Shown: positions 34,084 to 43,093 of the stretch, one piece after another
How positions within the stretch are numbered: position 1 is the stretch's first letter
Layout: each line of letters starts with the position of its first letter
From: an uncultured Burkholderiales bacterium
GTDB lineage: Bacteria > Pseudomonadota > Gammaproteobacteria > Burkholderiales > Burkholderiaceae_C
DNA: 45,816 nucleotides
NCBI GenBank assembly: GCA_903844775.1
Contig: CAIMUZ010000022.1
Location: 1 to 45,816 of the forward strand
Direction of reading: 5' to 3'
The notes under the pieces: model-generated
What the model saw: the letters and a program-made list of their open reading frames with translations, nothing else
Told to the model about the DNA's origin: nothing
The model's database searches: none
Program-made: the position numbers and the translations under genes

Positions 34084-35928
34084 TCAGACTTTTGCCTGCG
34101 CGTCCTCAGCACTGGCTTCATTGTTTTGCTGCAAAGCCCACATTTCGGCATATCGTCCATTCAGTTGTAGCAGGTGGGCATGGTTGCCCCGCTCAATGAT
34201 CTGCCCCGCCTCCATCACCAGAATTTCATGCGCATCCACCACGGTGGACAAACGGTGCGCAATGACCAAGGTGGTTTTGTTTTGGGCCGCACTGGCCAAT
34301 TCAGCTTGAATGGCACGCTCGTTGGCTGAATCTAGGGCCGATGTGGCCTCATCAAAGACCAAAATGGGTGGATTTTTTAAAAGCGTTCTTGCAATGGCCA
34401 CGCGTTGTTTTTCGCCGCCAGACAGTTTCAGGCCCCGCTCACCCACAGAGGTGGCATAGCCCTTGGGGGTGGATGCAATGAAGTCGTGAATGCGCGCGGC
34501 TTTGGCTGCGGTTTCGATGTCCTCTTGCGTTGCGCCGGTGAGGCCGTAGCCGATGTTGTAAGCCACGGTGTCATTGAACAGCACGGTGTCTTGCGGCACG
34601 ATGCCCAAGGCCTTGCGCACACTGTGCTGCGTCACTTGGCGAATGTCTTGCCCATTGATGGTGATCCGGCCTTGCTGTACGTCGTAGAAACGAAACATCA
34701 AACGCGCCAATGTCGATTTACCTGAACCCGAGGGCCCCACCACCGCCACAGTTTTGCCAGAGGGAATTTCGAAGCTGATGTTGTGCAAGATGGGGCGGTC
34801 TGATTCATAGGCAAACGACACCGATTCAAACTTCAGGTGTGCATTGTGTTGACAATTTAAATCAGGTGCATTGGGCGCATCGGCCACTTCGCGCTCACGG
34901 TCCATGAGCACAAACATTTTGTCCAGATCTGTCAGGCTCTGTTTAATTTCGCGGTAAAGCACCCCTAAGAAATTCAAGGGGATGTAAAGCTGAATCATGA
35001 AGGCGTTGATCATGACCAAGTCACCCAAGGTCATGCGCCCTTCCACCACACCTTGCGTGGCGCGCCACAACATGGCCACCAAGGCGCTGGCAATGATGAG
35101 CTGTTGCCCCGTATTGAGCAAAGACAAAGAGGTTTGCGCTTTCAATCGTGCTTTTCGCAAGCGCTCCAAACTTTCGTCATAACGACGGGCTTCATAAGCT
35201 TCGTTGCCAAAGTATTTGACCGTCTCGTAGTTGAGCAGTGAGTCAATGGCCTTGGTGTGTGCCGCAGAATCAAATTCGTTGGCTTGAATCCTGAAATGCG
35301 TTCGCCACTCTGTGATGCGTACGGTGAAGAAAATATAAAAACTCAGCGCTGCCAAGGTGATCCATGCAAACCAAGCGTCAAACTTGATGGCCAAGATCGA
35401 AAGCACCAAGGCCACTTCAATCAGGGTCGGAACGATGCTATAGAGTGAATAAGAGATGAGCGATTCAATACCACGCACGCCGCGCTCGATGTCGCGGGTC
35501 ATGCCGCCGGTTTGGCGCGCCAAATGGAAACGCAAACTCAAGGCATGCAAATGCTGAAATGTCTCTAGCGCAATGCTTCGCGCTGCGCCCTGTGTCGCTT
35601 TGGCAAATACCAACTCTCTGAGCTCTGTGAACGCAGAGGTCATGAGCCTGAGTGCGCCGTAGCCTACCAGCAATGCCAAGGGCACCACCAAAACCTGCGC
35701 AGGGTCATTGGGTTTGAAGCTCATGGTGTCGATCAAGTCTTTCAACAAGATGGGCACGCTCACATTGGCCAACTTCGCGCCCACCATGAACAGCAAGGCC
35801 GCTGCCACCCGCCACTTGTAGGTGAGCAAATAGGGCAGCAATCTTTTTAAGGTACGGCCATCGTTGTCCTTGGCGGAAGGGGCTTGGGGGGCTGCGGAAG
35901 CAGCCGAGCTATCACCGTGATGGCGCAT
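34084..35928 (-). CDS. ABC exporter, Atm1/heavy-metal type, fused membrane and ATPase domains
   Basis: A 614-residue half-transporter with six membrane spans (about 35-330) and an ATPase domain (about 365-595). Walker A GPSGSGKST, signature LSGGEKQRVAIARTLL and Walker B ILVFDEATSALDS are intact. The membrane domain begins LLPYLLTYKWRVAAALLFMVGAKLANVSVPILLKDLID, and includes FHLARQTGGMTRDIERGVRGIE, typical of the Atm1/HMT subgroup (mitochondrial Atm1, bacterial NaAtm1), which exports glutathione-linked or metal-containing compounds. The substrate here is inferred only from the subfamily. It probably functions as a homodimer. Confidence 0.9.
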   Translation of the reverse strand: MRHHGDSSAASAAPQAPSAKDNDGRTLKRLLPYLLTYKWRVAAALLFMVGAKLANVSVPILLKDLIDTMSFKPNDPAQVLVVPLALLVGYGALRLMTSAFTELRELVFAKATQGAARSIALETFQHLHALSLRFHLARQTGGMTRDIERGVRGIESLISYSLYSIVPTLIEVALVLSILAIKFDAWFAWITLAALSFYIFFTVRITEWRTHFRIQANEFDSAAHTKAIDSLLNYETVKYFGNEAYEARRYDESLERLRKARLKAQTSLSLLNTGQQLIIASALVAMLWRATQGVVEGRMTLGDLVMINAFMIQLYIPLNFLGVLYREIKQSLTDLDKMFVLMDREREVADAPNAPDLNCQHNAHLKFESVSFAYESDRPILHNISFEIPSGKTVAVVGPSGSGKSTLARLMFRFYDVQQGRITINGQDIRQVTQHSVRKALGIVPQDTVLFNDTVAYNIGYGLTGATQEDIETAAKAARIHDFIASTPKGYATSVGERGLKLSGGEKQRVAIARTLLKNPPILVFDEATSALDSANERAIQAELASAAQNKTTLVIAHRLSTVVDAHEILVMEAGQIIERGNHAHLLQLNGRYAEMWALQQNNEASAEDAQAKV

Positions 35929-35976
35929 GAGTCACAATCGAAGTCAAAAACATGGAGGAATAAAGTTGCGGCACGC

Positions 35977-36468
35977 TTAAGAAGTGAGATAAGCACCGGT
36001 GCCGGTTGACAACAGCTTGCCATCCTCGCCACGAAACTCCATGCGCGCATTGCCCACGCGCGCACCGACGCGCATGGCTTCAGCATGGATGGTGAATTTT
36101 TCGCCAATGCCCGGGCGCAGAAAGTCAATCCGCAAATCGATGGTGCTGTGCCGCGCAAACCGCTCTAAGCGCTTGGAAACCGACTCGTCCATGTGCTTGG
36201 CGCCCAAAGCCGCCATGACAGCCATGCTGCCAATGGCGTCCAACACAGCGCTGATGACACCGCCATGAATGCGGTGATAGGCATAGTGGCCCACCAACTC
36301 CGGCTTCATGATCAGGGTGGCCAGAATGCCTGTTGACTTGACACTTTCAACCTTCAAGCCTGCCCACTGATTGAAGAGAATTTTTTCTTCGTAGATTTCG
36401 CGCAAACCCGCAATGAACTCTGGCTCAAAGTCGACGAGCGGTGGAAGATCAGAGCGAGAGGATGTCAT
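35977..36468 (-). CDS. PaaI-family hotdog thioesterase (YigI-like)
   Basis: A 163-residue hotdog-fold protein. The conserved segment HRIHGGVISAVLDAIGSMAVM corresponds to the acyl-CoA thioesterase HGG motif with the catalytic acidic Asp nearby, and DLRIDFLRPG and VGNARMEFRGEDGKLLSTGTGAY mark the later strands. Members hydrolyse acyl- or aryl-CoA. It lies 26 bases downstream of an enoyl-CoA hydratase gene, which fits a role in clearing or recycling acyl-CoA. The substrate is unknown. Confidence 0.86.
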   Translation of the reverse strand: MTSSRSDLPPLVDFEPEFIAGLREIYEEKILFNQWAGLKVESVKSTGILATLIMKPELVGHYAYHRIHGGVISAVLDAIGSMAVMAALGAKHMDESVSKRLERFARHSTIDLRIDFLRPGIGEKFTIHAEAMRVGARVGNARMEFRGEDGKLLSTGTGAYLTS

Positions 36469-36494
36469 GGAAGACCTAAATTTGAAACAACAGC

Positions 36495-37259
36495 TTAGAT
36501 TTTAGAGAAGTCTGGCTTTCGTTTTTCCATGAATGCGCCAAAAGCCTCACGCGCGGCAGGTTCGGTCAGCATTCTGCGGAAACTTTGACCCTCTTCGCCC
36601 ATGCGCTCAATCAAACCCTTGATTTGCCCACCTTTCATGAGTCGCTTGGTTTCAATCAGCGAAGACAAGGGCTTGGCCGCCAATTTTTTAGCTTGCGCTT
36701 GCGCATGGCCATTGACTTCAGTTGGGGGCACCACGCGATTGACCAAACCTATTTCAAGCGCGGCTTCCGCAAAGAAGGCCTCGCCCAACAGCAAGGCTTC
36801 CGCTGCGCGGTGATAGCCAAACATCTGAGGCGCCAACATGCTGGAAGCAAATTCAGGGCATAAACCGAGATTGACAAATGGCATGGAAAAGGCGGCGTTG
36901 TCGCCGGCATAAACCAAATCACAATGAAACAACAACGTGGTGCCAATGCCTACCGCTGGGCCTGCCACAGCCGCAATCACCGGCTTTTCAAACATGCTCA
37001 GCGCACGCATGAAATGAAACACAGGTGAATCAACAGTAGACGGAGGTTTGTTTAAAAAATCAGCAATGTCGTTGCCCGCACTGAAAATACTTTCATGGCC
37101 TTGAATGACCAACACGCGCGTTGCAGCATCGGCTTGTGCATGGTCAATGGCTTGGGCCATGGCGGCGTACATGTCACCGGTGATGGCGTTTTTCTTGTCT
37201 AAACGATTGAGCGTGAGGGTGGTCACACCTGCATCAAAATGGGTCAGGATGTCGGACAT
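36495..37259 (-). CDS. Enoyl-CoA hydratase/isomerase family protein
   Basis: A 254-residue crotonase-fold enzyme. The oxyanion-hole regions are visible as IFSAGNDIADF (about 60-70) and AAVAGPAVGIGTTLLFHCDLVYAG (about 96-119). The first catalytic-type Glu position is not obvious: the segment around residues 110-140 gives FVNLGLCPEFASSML, where Glu in CPE matches the second catalytic position in isomerase-type members. It could be a hydratase or a delta3-delta2 isomerase. The neighbouring thioesterase, acyl-CoA dehydrogenase and TetR genes suggest acyl-CoA breakdown. Confidence 0.9.
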   Translation of the reverse strand: MSDILTHFDAGVTTLTLNRLDKKNAITGDMYAAMAQAIDHAQADAATRVLVIQGHESIFSAGNDIADFLNKPPSTVDSPVFHFMRALSMFEKPVIAAVAGPAVGIGTTLLFHCDLVYAGDNAAFSMPFVNLGLCPEFASSMLAPQMFGYHRAAEALLLGEAFFAEAALEIGLVNRVVPPTEVNGHAQAQAKKLAAKPLSSLIETKRLMKGGQIKGLIERMGEEGQSFRRMLTEPAAREAFGAFMEKRKPDFSKI

Positions 37260-37315
37260 GATTTTTTAAACTTTCAATGAGTCAACAGCGTGTGCAGGTA
37301 AACATGCACACATGA

Positions 37316-37753
37316 TCAAGGCACGCGAACCCAAGTTTGGGTTCTTCCGAAGGGGCCCATCGAACCGCGAACTTCTAATTTGGCGCCATTTTCAATGGGC
37401 GTTAGGCGCAGACCGTAGGTTTTGCCATTTTCTGGATCGAGAATTTCACCATCTTCCCATACATTTTTATCAGGGGCTTTTTTGGCACCTCGAATGATTT
37501 CAAGGCCCAAGATGGGCAAATTTTTACGCTCATCGCTGCACTTTTCGCATTTGGCATTTTGATCGGCTTCTTTGCGAAGTATCTTTTCAACACGGCCGCG
37601 CATCACCCCTTGATGCTCAGAAATAATCACCAGACTTTTCGGTGCGCCTGTTTTGTCATCAATTGTGTGCCACTGCCCCACCGGTGAGTTGGCAAATGCC
37701 ACGCCAGTGAGTGAAGCAAATACAGCCGCAGCTGCGAAGACTTTCAATTTCAT
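37316..37753 (-). CDS. DUF2147 secreted protein
   Basis: A 145-residue protein with a Sec signal peptide (cleavage near residue 21, AFA-N) followed by SPVGQWHTIDDKTGAPKSLVIIS, the typical beginning of DUF2147. A Cys pair in NAKCEKCSDERKNLPILGLEII, the WEDGEILDPENGKTYGLRL motif and the terminal FGRTQTWVRV all fit the family. The predicted fold is a small lipocalin-like barrel, and function is unknown. It lies between the acyl-CoA dehydrogenase and enoyl-CoA hydratase genes on the same strand. Confidence 0.87.
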   Translation of the reverse strand: MKLKVFAAAAVFASLTGVAFANSPVGQWHTIDDKTGAPKSLVIISEHQGVMRGRVEKILRKEADQNAKCEKCSDERKNLPILGLEIIRGAKKAPDKNVWEDGEILDPENGKTYGLRLTPIENGAKLEVRGSMGPFGRTQTWVRVP

Positions 37754-37794
37754 CGCTGTTTCCTTTAATAGGGAGATCGAATGCAGGTCAATTT

Positions 37795-39606
37795 TTAGGC
37801 CAAAGCCAAATCAGTGTCCATGAGCACTTCAGCACCTGAGCGCGCGGTGTTCATGAGGCTGAGTGTTTCTGGCAATAAACGTGCAAAGTAAAAACGTGCC
37901 GTTTGGAGTTTAGCCTTGTAGAAGGGGTCGGGGCGCTGCGCTTCTTCTTCGGCCGCTGCAATTTTGGCCAAGGCCACTTGCGCCATGCGAGCCCAGAAAT
38001 AGGCGAACACCAAGTGGCCCGCAACCCTCAAATAATCGACTGAAGCCGCGCCCACTTCATCGGCATTTCCCATGGCCTTCATGCCAATTTCGGTGGTGAA
38101 CTGCGTCATCTTTTGGCCCAAATCGGCCAAGGGCTTGATGAACTCGGCCATCGCTTCATTGCCCATTTCTTGCGCCACCAATTTGCCAATCAGCTTGCCA
38201 AATTTTTGCAGGCTCGCGCCTTGGTTGCCCAACACTTTTCGGCCCAACAAGTCGAGCGATTGAATGCCGTTGGTGCCTTCATAGATCATGTTGATGCGTG
38301 CATCTCGCACATATTGCTCCATGCCCCATTCTTTGATGTAACCGTGACCCCCGAAAACCTGCTGACACATCGTGGTCGCTTGGTAGCCGTTGTCAGTTAA
38401 GAAGGCTTTCACAATGGGCGTTAACAAGGCCAAAATTTCTGCAGAATCGGCGCGAACTTTTTCATCTGGATGATTCAGTTCTTTGTCGATCAACAAAGCG
38501 CCGTAACACGCCAGCGCACGGCCCCCTTCGGCATAGGCTTTGGCGGTCAACAGCATGCGGCGCACATCGGGGTGAACCAAAATAGGATCGGCAGCTTGCG
38601 AGGGTGCTTTCACGCCAGACAAACTGCGCATTTGGATGCGGTCTTTGGCATAAGCCAATGCATTTTGATAGGCCACTTCGGTCAAGCCCAAAGACTGATT
38701 GCCCACACCCAAACGGGCGCCGTTCATCATCACGAACATGGCAGCCAAGCCCTTGTTGGGCAGGCCCACCAGGTCGCCCACGGCGCCATCAAGCACCATC
38801 TGGCATGTGGCATTGCCGTGGATGCCCATCTTGTGCTCCAAGCCGCCACAGTAAATACCATTGCGCTCCCCCACGCTGCCGTCTGTTTTGACATTGAACT
38901 TAGGCACCACAAACAAGCTGATGCCTTTGCTGCCTACTGGCGCATCGGGCAAGCGCGCCAATACCAAGTGAACAATGTTGGGCACTAAATCGTGCTCACC
39001 CGCACTGATGAAAATCTTTTGACCCGTGAGGCGATAGGTGCCATCGGCTTGGGGTTCGGCTTTGGTTCGCAGCATGCCCAAATCGGTGCCACAGTGCGGC
39101 TCCGTCAGGCACATGGTGCCCGTCCACTCGCCGCTGGTCAGCTTTGGCAGGTAAGTATTTTTCTGAGCGTGAGAGCCGTGTGCCGACAAACAAGCGTGCG
39201 CACCATGCGAGAGACCCGGGTACATGGTCCAAGCTTGGTTGGCTGAATTGAGCATCTCAAAAAAACATTGGTTCACCACCAATGGCAAACCTTGTCCGCC
39301 AAATTCTTCTTCTGCACTGAGGGCAGCCCAGCCGCCCTCGACATACTTTTCATAGGCTGCTTTAAAACCAGAGGGGGCTTTAACCTCATGGGTGTCTCGG
39401 TTGAGCTGGCAACCTTCTTCGTCGCCAGAAATATTGATTGGGAAAACAACTTCGGCTGCAAACTTACCCCCTTCTTCCAACACAGCGTTGATGGTGTCGG
39501 CATCGGTTTCAGCATGCTTGGGCATGGCCTTCAATTCGTTTTCTAAATCAAGCAATTCGTGCAATACAAATTGCATGTCACGCAGGGGAGGAATGTAGCT
39601 GGGCAT
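37795..39606 (-). CDS. Acyl-CoA dehydrogenase, long form with C-terminal extension
   Basis: A 603-residue FAD enzyme that introduces a trans-2 double bond into acyl-CoA. After an N-terminal extension (about 1-55) come the acyl-CoA dehydrogenase N, middle (MCLTEPHCGTDLGMLRTKA) and C domains, with the catalytic Glu near residue 443 in IYEGTNGIQ, then the extra C-terminal domain of about 120 residues. This architecture is shared by DmdC-type (3-methylmercaptopropionyl-CoA dehydrogenase) and various long-chain enzymes; substrate is not decided. It is the gene just downstream of the TetR regulator, on the same strand. Confidence 0.94.
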   Translation of the reverse strand: MPSYIPPLRDMQFVLHELLDLENELKAMPKHAETDADTINAVLEEGGKFAAEVVFPINISGDEEGCQLNRDTHEVKAPSGFKAAYEKYVEGGWAALSAEEEFGGQGLPLVVNQCFFEMLNSANQAWTMYPGLSHGAHACLSAHGSHAQKNTYLPKLTSGEWTGTMCLTEPHCGTDLGMLRTKAEPQADGTYRLTGQKIFISAGEHDLVPNIVHLVLARLPDAPVGSKGISLFVVPKFNVKTDGSVGERNGIYCGGLEHKMGIHGNATCQMVLDGAVGDLVGLPNKGLAAMFVMMNGARLGVGNQSLGLTEVAYQNALAYAKDRIQMRSLSGVKAPSQAADPILVHPDVRRMLLTAKAYAEGGRALACYGALLIDKELNHPDEKVRADSAEILALLTPIVKAFLTDNGYQATTMCQQVFGGHGYIKEWGMEQYVRDARINMIYEGTNGIQSLDLLGRKVLGNQGASLQKFGKLIGKLVAQEMGNEAMAEFIKPLADLGQKMTQFTTEIGMKAMGNADEVGAASVDYLRVAGHLVFAYFWARMAQVALAKIAAAEEEAQRPDPFYKAKLQTARFYFARLLPETLSLMNTARSGAEVLMDTDLALA

Positions 39607-39671
39607 GGTTTACTTTCTGAAATATCGAACAGATTGAATGGAATGAGATGAGGCGATGTGAGGCTGACTTT

Positions 39672-40349
39672 TTAGGGTTGATTGCGCGCCACAATGTCTG
39701 TGAACCCCTTGCGCGCACGTTCTGCAGCGCCCGGATTGCGCAAGAATCTGGCTTCGTAGTGAAGGGCCAAAATCAAGCCATGAATTTCAAAAGCCACTTG
39801 CAATGGATCTGCTTTTTCGGTGAGTTGCTTTTCTTCCTGCGCCTGAGCGACGCAACGCTGCAACGCGTTTTGCCATGTATTGACCGATGAAGCCAACGCA
39901 TCTCGCACAGAGCCAGGTCGATCGTCAAACTCCACGGCACCACTGATGTAAATACAGCCCGAATCAATTTCGGTGGAAGTGCGCTGCATCCAGTTGTCAA
40001 ACAAGGACTGCAGCCGTGGCAAGCCCCTTGCACATCCGAGCGCCGGATAAAAAACTTCACTCTCAAAGCGATCGTGATATTCGCGGATGACCGAAATCTG
40101 CAGCTCTTCACGCGACCCAAAATGCGCAAACACACCCGATTTGCTCATGCCGGTCACTTCGGCCAAAGCGCCAATCGACAAGCCTTCTAAGCCAATTTGA
40201 GATGCCAAGCCAAGTGCGGCCTCCACAATGGCGGCTTTGGTTTGCCGCCCTTTAAGCAGGGTGCGGCCACTGCCATCGTCTGAGGCACGACCGCCTGAGT
40301 TTGGCAAAACGGCGGCAGAGGGTGCTGAAGTAATGTGTCTGACTGTCAT
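39672..40349 (-). CDS. TetR/AcrR-family transcriptional regulator
   Basis: A 225-residue regulator. A disordered N-terminus (about 1-32) precedes the helix-turn-helix (about 35-85, LSIGALAEVTGMSKSGVFAHFGSREEL); the C-terminal ligand domain (TetR_C type, about 105-215) follows. It sits directly upstream of an acyl-CoA dehydrogenase gene and directly downstream of a perfect palindromic operator, so it most likely represses its own operon until an acyl-CoA or related ligand binds. The ligand is inferred from the neighbours. Confidence 0.93.
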   Translation of the reverse strand: MTVRHITSAPSAAVLPNSGGRASDDGSGRTLLKGRQTKAAIVEAALGLASQIGLEGLSIGALAEVTGMSKSGVFAHFGSREELQISVIREYHDRFESEVFYPALGCARGLPRLQSLFDNWMQRTSTEIDSGCIYISGAVEFDDRPGSVRDALASSVNTWQNALQRCVAQAQEEKQLTEKADPLQVAFEIHGLILALHYEARFLRNPGAAERARKGFTDIVARNQP

Positions 40350-40355
40350 GATTTG

Positions 40356-40379
40356 AAAATAGAACGCTCGTTCTATTTT
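40356..40379. promoter_or_regulatory. TetR-type operator palindrome
   Basis: A perfect 24-bp palindrome with 11-base arms (AAAATAGAACG, then CT, then its reverse complement) lies six bases upstream of the TetR gene start. The GAACG/CGTTC core is common in operators of TetR-family acyl-CoA regulators. Autoregulation is inferred. Confidence 0.8.
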
Positions 40380-40403
40380 GCATCAAAATGACAGCTTCAT
40401 CCG

Positions 40404-40440
40404 CAAAAAAAGGCGAATCAGGGTTATTCCTGACCCGCCT
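40404..40440 (-). terminator. Terminator of the FAH-SDR operon
   Basis: Read on the minus strand, AGGCG and TCAGG arms (40436-40440, 40429-40433) pair with their complements (40411-40415, 40418-40422) across an AA/CC internal mismatch, then seven T follow. It lies about 70 bases past the hydrolase gene stop. The gap between this and the TetR operator holds no gene. Confidence 0.75.
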
Positions 40441-40510
40441 GTTTGGCCGCCTCATTGTTTTTGACAACCTAAAAAGGTACGCTCCAGCTTTGTGCTTGAG
40501 AACAAGCAAA

Positions 40511-41377
40511 TTAAGCCTTGCGGTAGGGCACTACTTTTTGCGTTTGCTCGCCCAAGCCTTCAATGCCCAGGTGCATGACGTCACCCTTCTTGAGGAACAC
40601 GGGTGCTGGCTTGCCGTCTTTTTTGATGCCCAAGCCCACGCCAGGTGGTGTGCCCGTGGTGATGATGTCCCCTGGCTCCAAGGTCATGAATTGGCTGACG
40701 TAGCTGACCAACTTGGTGACGCCAAAGATCATGGTTTTGGTGGTGCCGGTTTGCATGCGCTGGCCGTTCACGTCCAAAAACATTTTCAAGTTCTGCACAT
40801 TGGGCACCTCATCTTTGGTGACCATCCAAGGGCCGATGGGGCCGAAGGTGTCGCAACCCTTGCCCTTGTCCCATGTGCCGCCGCGCTCGATTTGGTATTC
40901 GCGTTCGCTCACATCGTTGACGGTGCAATACCCGGCCACATAGTCGAGGGCTTCTTTTTGCGAGACATAACTGGCACGCTTGCCAATGACAATGCCCAAT
41001 TCCACTTCCCAATCAGACTTCACAGAACCTTTTGGCAACATGACGTCGTCGTTGGGGCCTTGGATGCTGGAGGTGGTCTTCATGAACACAATGGGTTCTT
41101 TGGGCACGGGCAAGTTGGACTCGGCGGCATGATCGGCATAGTTCAAACCAATGGCAATGAACTTGGGCACCTTGGCGACGGGGCAACCCATGCGGGGTTT
41201 GCCCTTCACCAAGGGCAGTTTGTCAGTTTTGATTTTGGCCAGCTTGGCCAAAACCTTGTCCGAGAGTTGGTCGGGTCCGATGTCGGACACGACACCACTG
41301 AGGTCACGCAGTTTGCCTGCGGCATCAATGAGGCCTGGTTTTTCTTTGCCGGGTTGGCCGTAGCGAACGAGTTTCAT
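40511..41377 (-). CDS. Fumarylacetoacetate hydrolase-family protein (2,4-diketo-3-deoxy sugar-acid hydrolase-like)
   Basis: A 288-residue FAH-fold hydrolase. The N-terminal small domain (MKLVRYGQPGKEKPGLID) and the catalytic domain with the metal-binding acidic motif WEVELGIVIG and Asp in NDVSEREYQ are intact, as is TTGTPPGVGLG near the end. The closest named relatives I recall are 2,4-diketo-3-deoxy-L-fuconate hydrolase and its L-rhamnonate counterpart (LRA6), which cut the diketo acid into pyruvate and lactate. Pairing with a 2-keto-3-deoxy acid-type SDR two genes upstream supports this. Other FAH-family hydrolases of aromatic pathways remain possible. It is the last gene of the operon. Confidence 0.87.
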   Translation of the reverse strand: MKLVRYGQPGKEKPGLIDAAGKLRDLSGVVSDIGPDQLSDKVLAKLAKIKTDKLPLVKGKPRMGCPVAKVPKFIAIGLNYADHAAESNLPVPKEPIVFMKTTSSIQGPNDDVMLPKGSVKSDWEVELGIVIGKRASYVSQKEALDYVAGYCTVNDVSEREYQIERGGTWDKGKGCDTFGPIGPWMVTKDEVPNVQNLKMFLDVNGQRMQTGTTKTMIFGVTKLVSYVSQFMTLEPGDIITTGTPPGVGLGIKKDGKPAPVFLKKGDVMHLGIEGLGEQTQKVVPYRKA

Positions 41378-41451
41378 GTGGAAATCCTTTGATGGAAGAT
41401 TTGTGTGGGAAATGAAATTTTTGGATGAGGGTAATTGTGCTCGAAATTAGC

Positions 41452-42201
41452 TCAATAAGTTGAACGGCCACCCGACAAATCAAACACCGCACCGGTTGAG
41501 AACGAACAGTCTTCGGTGAGCAACCATGTGACCATGGCCGCCACTTCTTCGGGCGTGCCAAAACGTCCCATGGGAATTTTAGACAACATGAACTGAATGT
41601 GTTCAGGCGTCATTTGGGCAAAGATAGCCGTCTTCACCGCAGCAGGCGTGACGCAATTGACGCGCACGTTGGTATTGGCAAGTTCTTTGCCCAGCGATTT
41701 GGTGATGGCCATGACGGCCGCTTTGCTGGCACTGTAAGCGCTGGCATTGGGGTTGCCATCCTTGCCCGCCACTGAAGCAATGTTAACGATGCGGCCCGCT
41801 GGACGATCCTTCAAATGCGGCGTCCATTCGCGGCAGCAAAAAAATACGCCATTGATGTTGACGTCCATCACCTGCTGCCAGTCATCAACCGGGTAGTTCC
41901 ACACTTGTGTGACGGGCCCTGTAATGCCCGCGGAGTTGACCACAGCATCGACAGGACCATTCTTCAGGGTTGCTTGTGTCGCTGCCACTACAGAGGCGTG
42001 TTGCGCGACATCGACCTTGACGGTGTGGACATGGCCAGGGTGCTTCAAGCTGGCGGCCGCTTGCGCCATGCCAGCTTCATCGCGGTCCCACAGCGTGACG
42101 CTGCCGCCCGAGGCCAGTACGCGTTCTGCAATGGCATAGCCCAAACCGGTGGCGCCACCGGTGATGACCGCGTGGCGGCCTTTCATGTCATATTGATTCA
42201 T
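41452..42201 (-). CDS. SDR-family dehydrogenase (sugar or sugar-acid dehydrogenase-like)
   Basis: A 249-residue classical short-chain dehydrogenase. The Rossmann motif TGGATGLG (about 15-22), the NSAG motif, the catalytic Ser of the IASVAG strand, and YSASK (Tyr about 158, Lys about 162) are intact. The chain ends in STGAVFDLSGGRSTY. Context places it in sugar-acid catabolism, where it could be a sugar 1-dehydrogenase (L-fucose or galactose type) or a 2-keto-3-deoxy acid dehydrogenase, but FabG-like proteins look alike, so the substrate is unresolved. It lies between the FAH hydrolase and the second SDR on the same strand. Confidence 0.87.
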   Translation of the reverse strand: MNQYDMKGRHAVITGGATGLGYAIAERVLASGGSVTLWDRDEAGMAQAAASLKHPGHVHTVKVDVAQHASVVAATQATLKNGPVDAVVNSAGITGPVTQVWNYPVDDWQQVMDVNINGVFFCCREWTPHLKDRPAGRIVNIASVAGKDGNPNASAYSASKAAVMAITKSLGKELANTNVRVNCVTPAAVKTAIFAQMTPEHIQFMLSKIPMGRFGTPEEVAAMVTWLLTEDCSFSTGAVFDLSGGRSTY

Positions 42202-42248
42202 GGAATTCTTTGAAAGTTGAGGTTTGAAGGTGGGGTCAGTTGTGTCAA

Positions 42249-42983
42249 TTAAATGGTCATGCCGCCGTCTACCATGTAGGCGTTGCCCGTAGCGAAGATC
42301 GCTTCATCGGAGGCCAAGAAAACCACAATGGGCGCAATTTCATGCGCCTGCGCCAAGCGACCCATCGGCTGTCGTGCAATGAAATTTTTGCGCGCCTGAA
42401 CGGGATCGGCTTCAGAGTTAATTCGATCATGCAAGGAGGGGGTGTCGACGGTACCAGGGCAAATGGCATTGCAACGAATACCTTTCGTCACAAAGTCGGC
42501 CGCCACGCTTTTGGTCAGTCCAATGACGGCCGCTTTGGAAGCGCCATAAATAAAGCGATTGGGCAAGCCCCTCACACTGGAGCACACACTGGCCATGTTG
42601 ATGATGCTGCCACCGCCCTGTTCTAACATTTTGGGCAGCACCGCTTGAATCATCCAATACTGACCGCGGGCGTTAAGATTGAAGGCAAAGTCCCAGTCTT
42701 TGTCGGTGGCCTGCAAAATGGTACCGCCATGCACGACACCCGCGCAATTGAACAAGGCATCAATGCGGGGAATGAGGGCCACTTGTTTGTGGATGTCGTC
42801 TTTGTTCATCACATCCAGCACGGCGGTGTGAACATTGGCCACACCCGAATAGCTTTTGAGGAGCTCGGGGTTGACATCGGTGGCCCACACCGTGGCACCC
42901 TCTGCCGCCATGGCCAACACGGCAGCGTGGCCAATGCCCTGGCCTGCCGCTGTCACCAGAATATTTTTGTTTTTCAGTCTCAT
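42249..42983 (-). CDS. SDR-family dehydrogenase, 2-keto-3-deoxy-L-fuconate dehydrogenase-like
   Basis: A 244-residue short-chain dehydrogenase. The motif TAAGQGIGHA, which resembles the BDH2 and 2-keto-3-deoxy-L-fuconate dehydrogenase group, is at about residues 10-19; the NCAGVVH motif and YGASK catalytic pair follow, and a C-terminal YMVDGGMTI closes it. The start at 42983 gives an ATGA overlap with the remnant frame upstream, and avoids an unsupported extension to 43037. In non-phosphorylating L-fucose/L-rhamnose pathways such an enzyme oxidises the 2-keto-3-deoxy acid so that a FAH-family hydrolase can cut it. The substrate is inferred from pairing. Confidence 0.87.
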   Translation of the reverse strand: MRLKNKNILVTAAGQGIGHAAVLAMAAEGATVWATDVNPELLKSYSGVANVHTAVLDVMNKDDIHKQVALIPRIDALFNCAGVVHGGTILQATDKDWDFAFNLNARGQYWMIQAVLPKMLEQGGGSIINMASVCSSVRGLPNRFIYGASKAAVIGLTKSVAADFVTKGIRCNAICPGTVDTPSLHDRINSEADPVQARKNFIARQPMGRLAQAHEIAPIVVFLASDEAIFATGNAYMVDGGMTI

Positions 42984-43093
42984 GATTTGATCTCCCAATG
43001 AATTTTTTGACGTTGATGAACAGCTTCCCAATCCCATTCGATGCCCAAGCCCGCCGTCTCGGGCGGGTCAGCATAGCCCTCTTCATGCTGAAG
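42980..43093 (-). pseudogene. 3' remnant of an enolase-superfamily sugar-acid dehydratase gene
   Basis: On the minus strand, a frame of about 36 codons ends at a TGA (42982-42980) that overlaps the SDR start as ATGA. It reads NSLQHEEGYADPPETAGLG, then IEWDWEAV and a short tail. This matches the C-terminal style of mandelate racemase/muconate lactonizing-type sugar-acid dehydratases, where a final PxxPGLGIEWD segment is common. Upstream in the same frame there is a stop a few codons earlier, and no dehydratase body. The gene would have preceded the SDR in an operon, and has been lost by an internal deletion. The left junction lies near 43093; its exact point is unknown. Confidence 0.6.

Noticed and set aside
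40388-41392. Open frame of 334 codons on the plus strand
   Set aside because: It lies opposite the FAH-family gene and its terminator, has no ribosome site or domain, and shows the same mirror composition.
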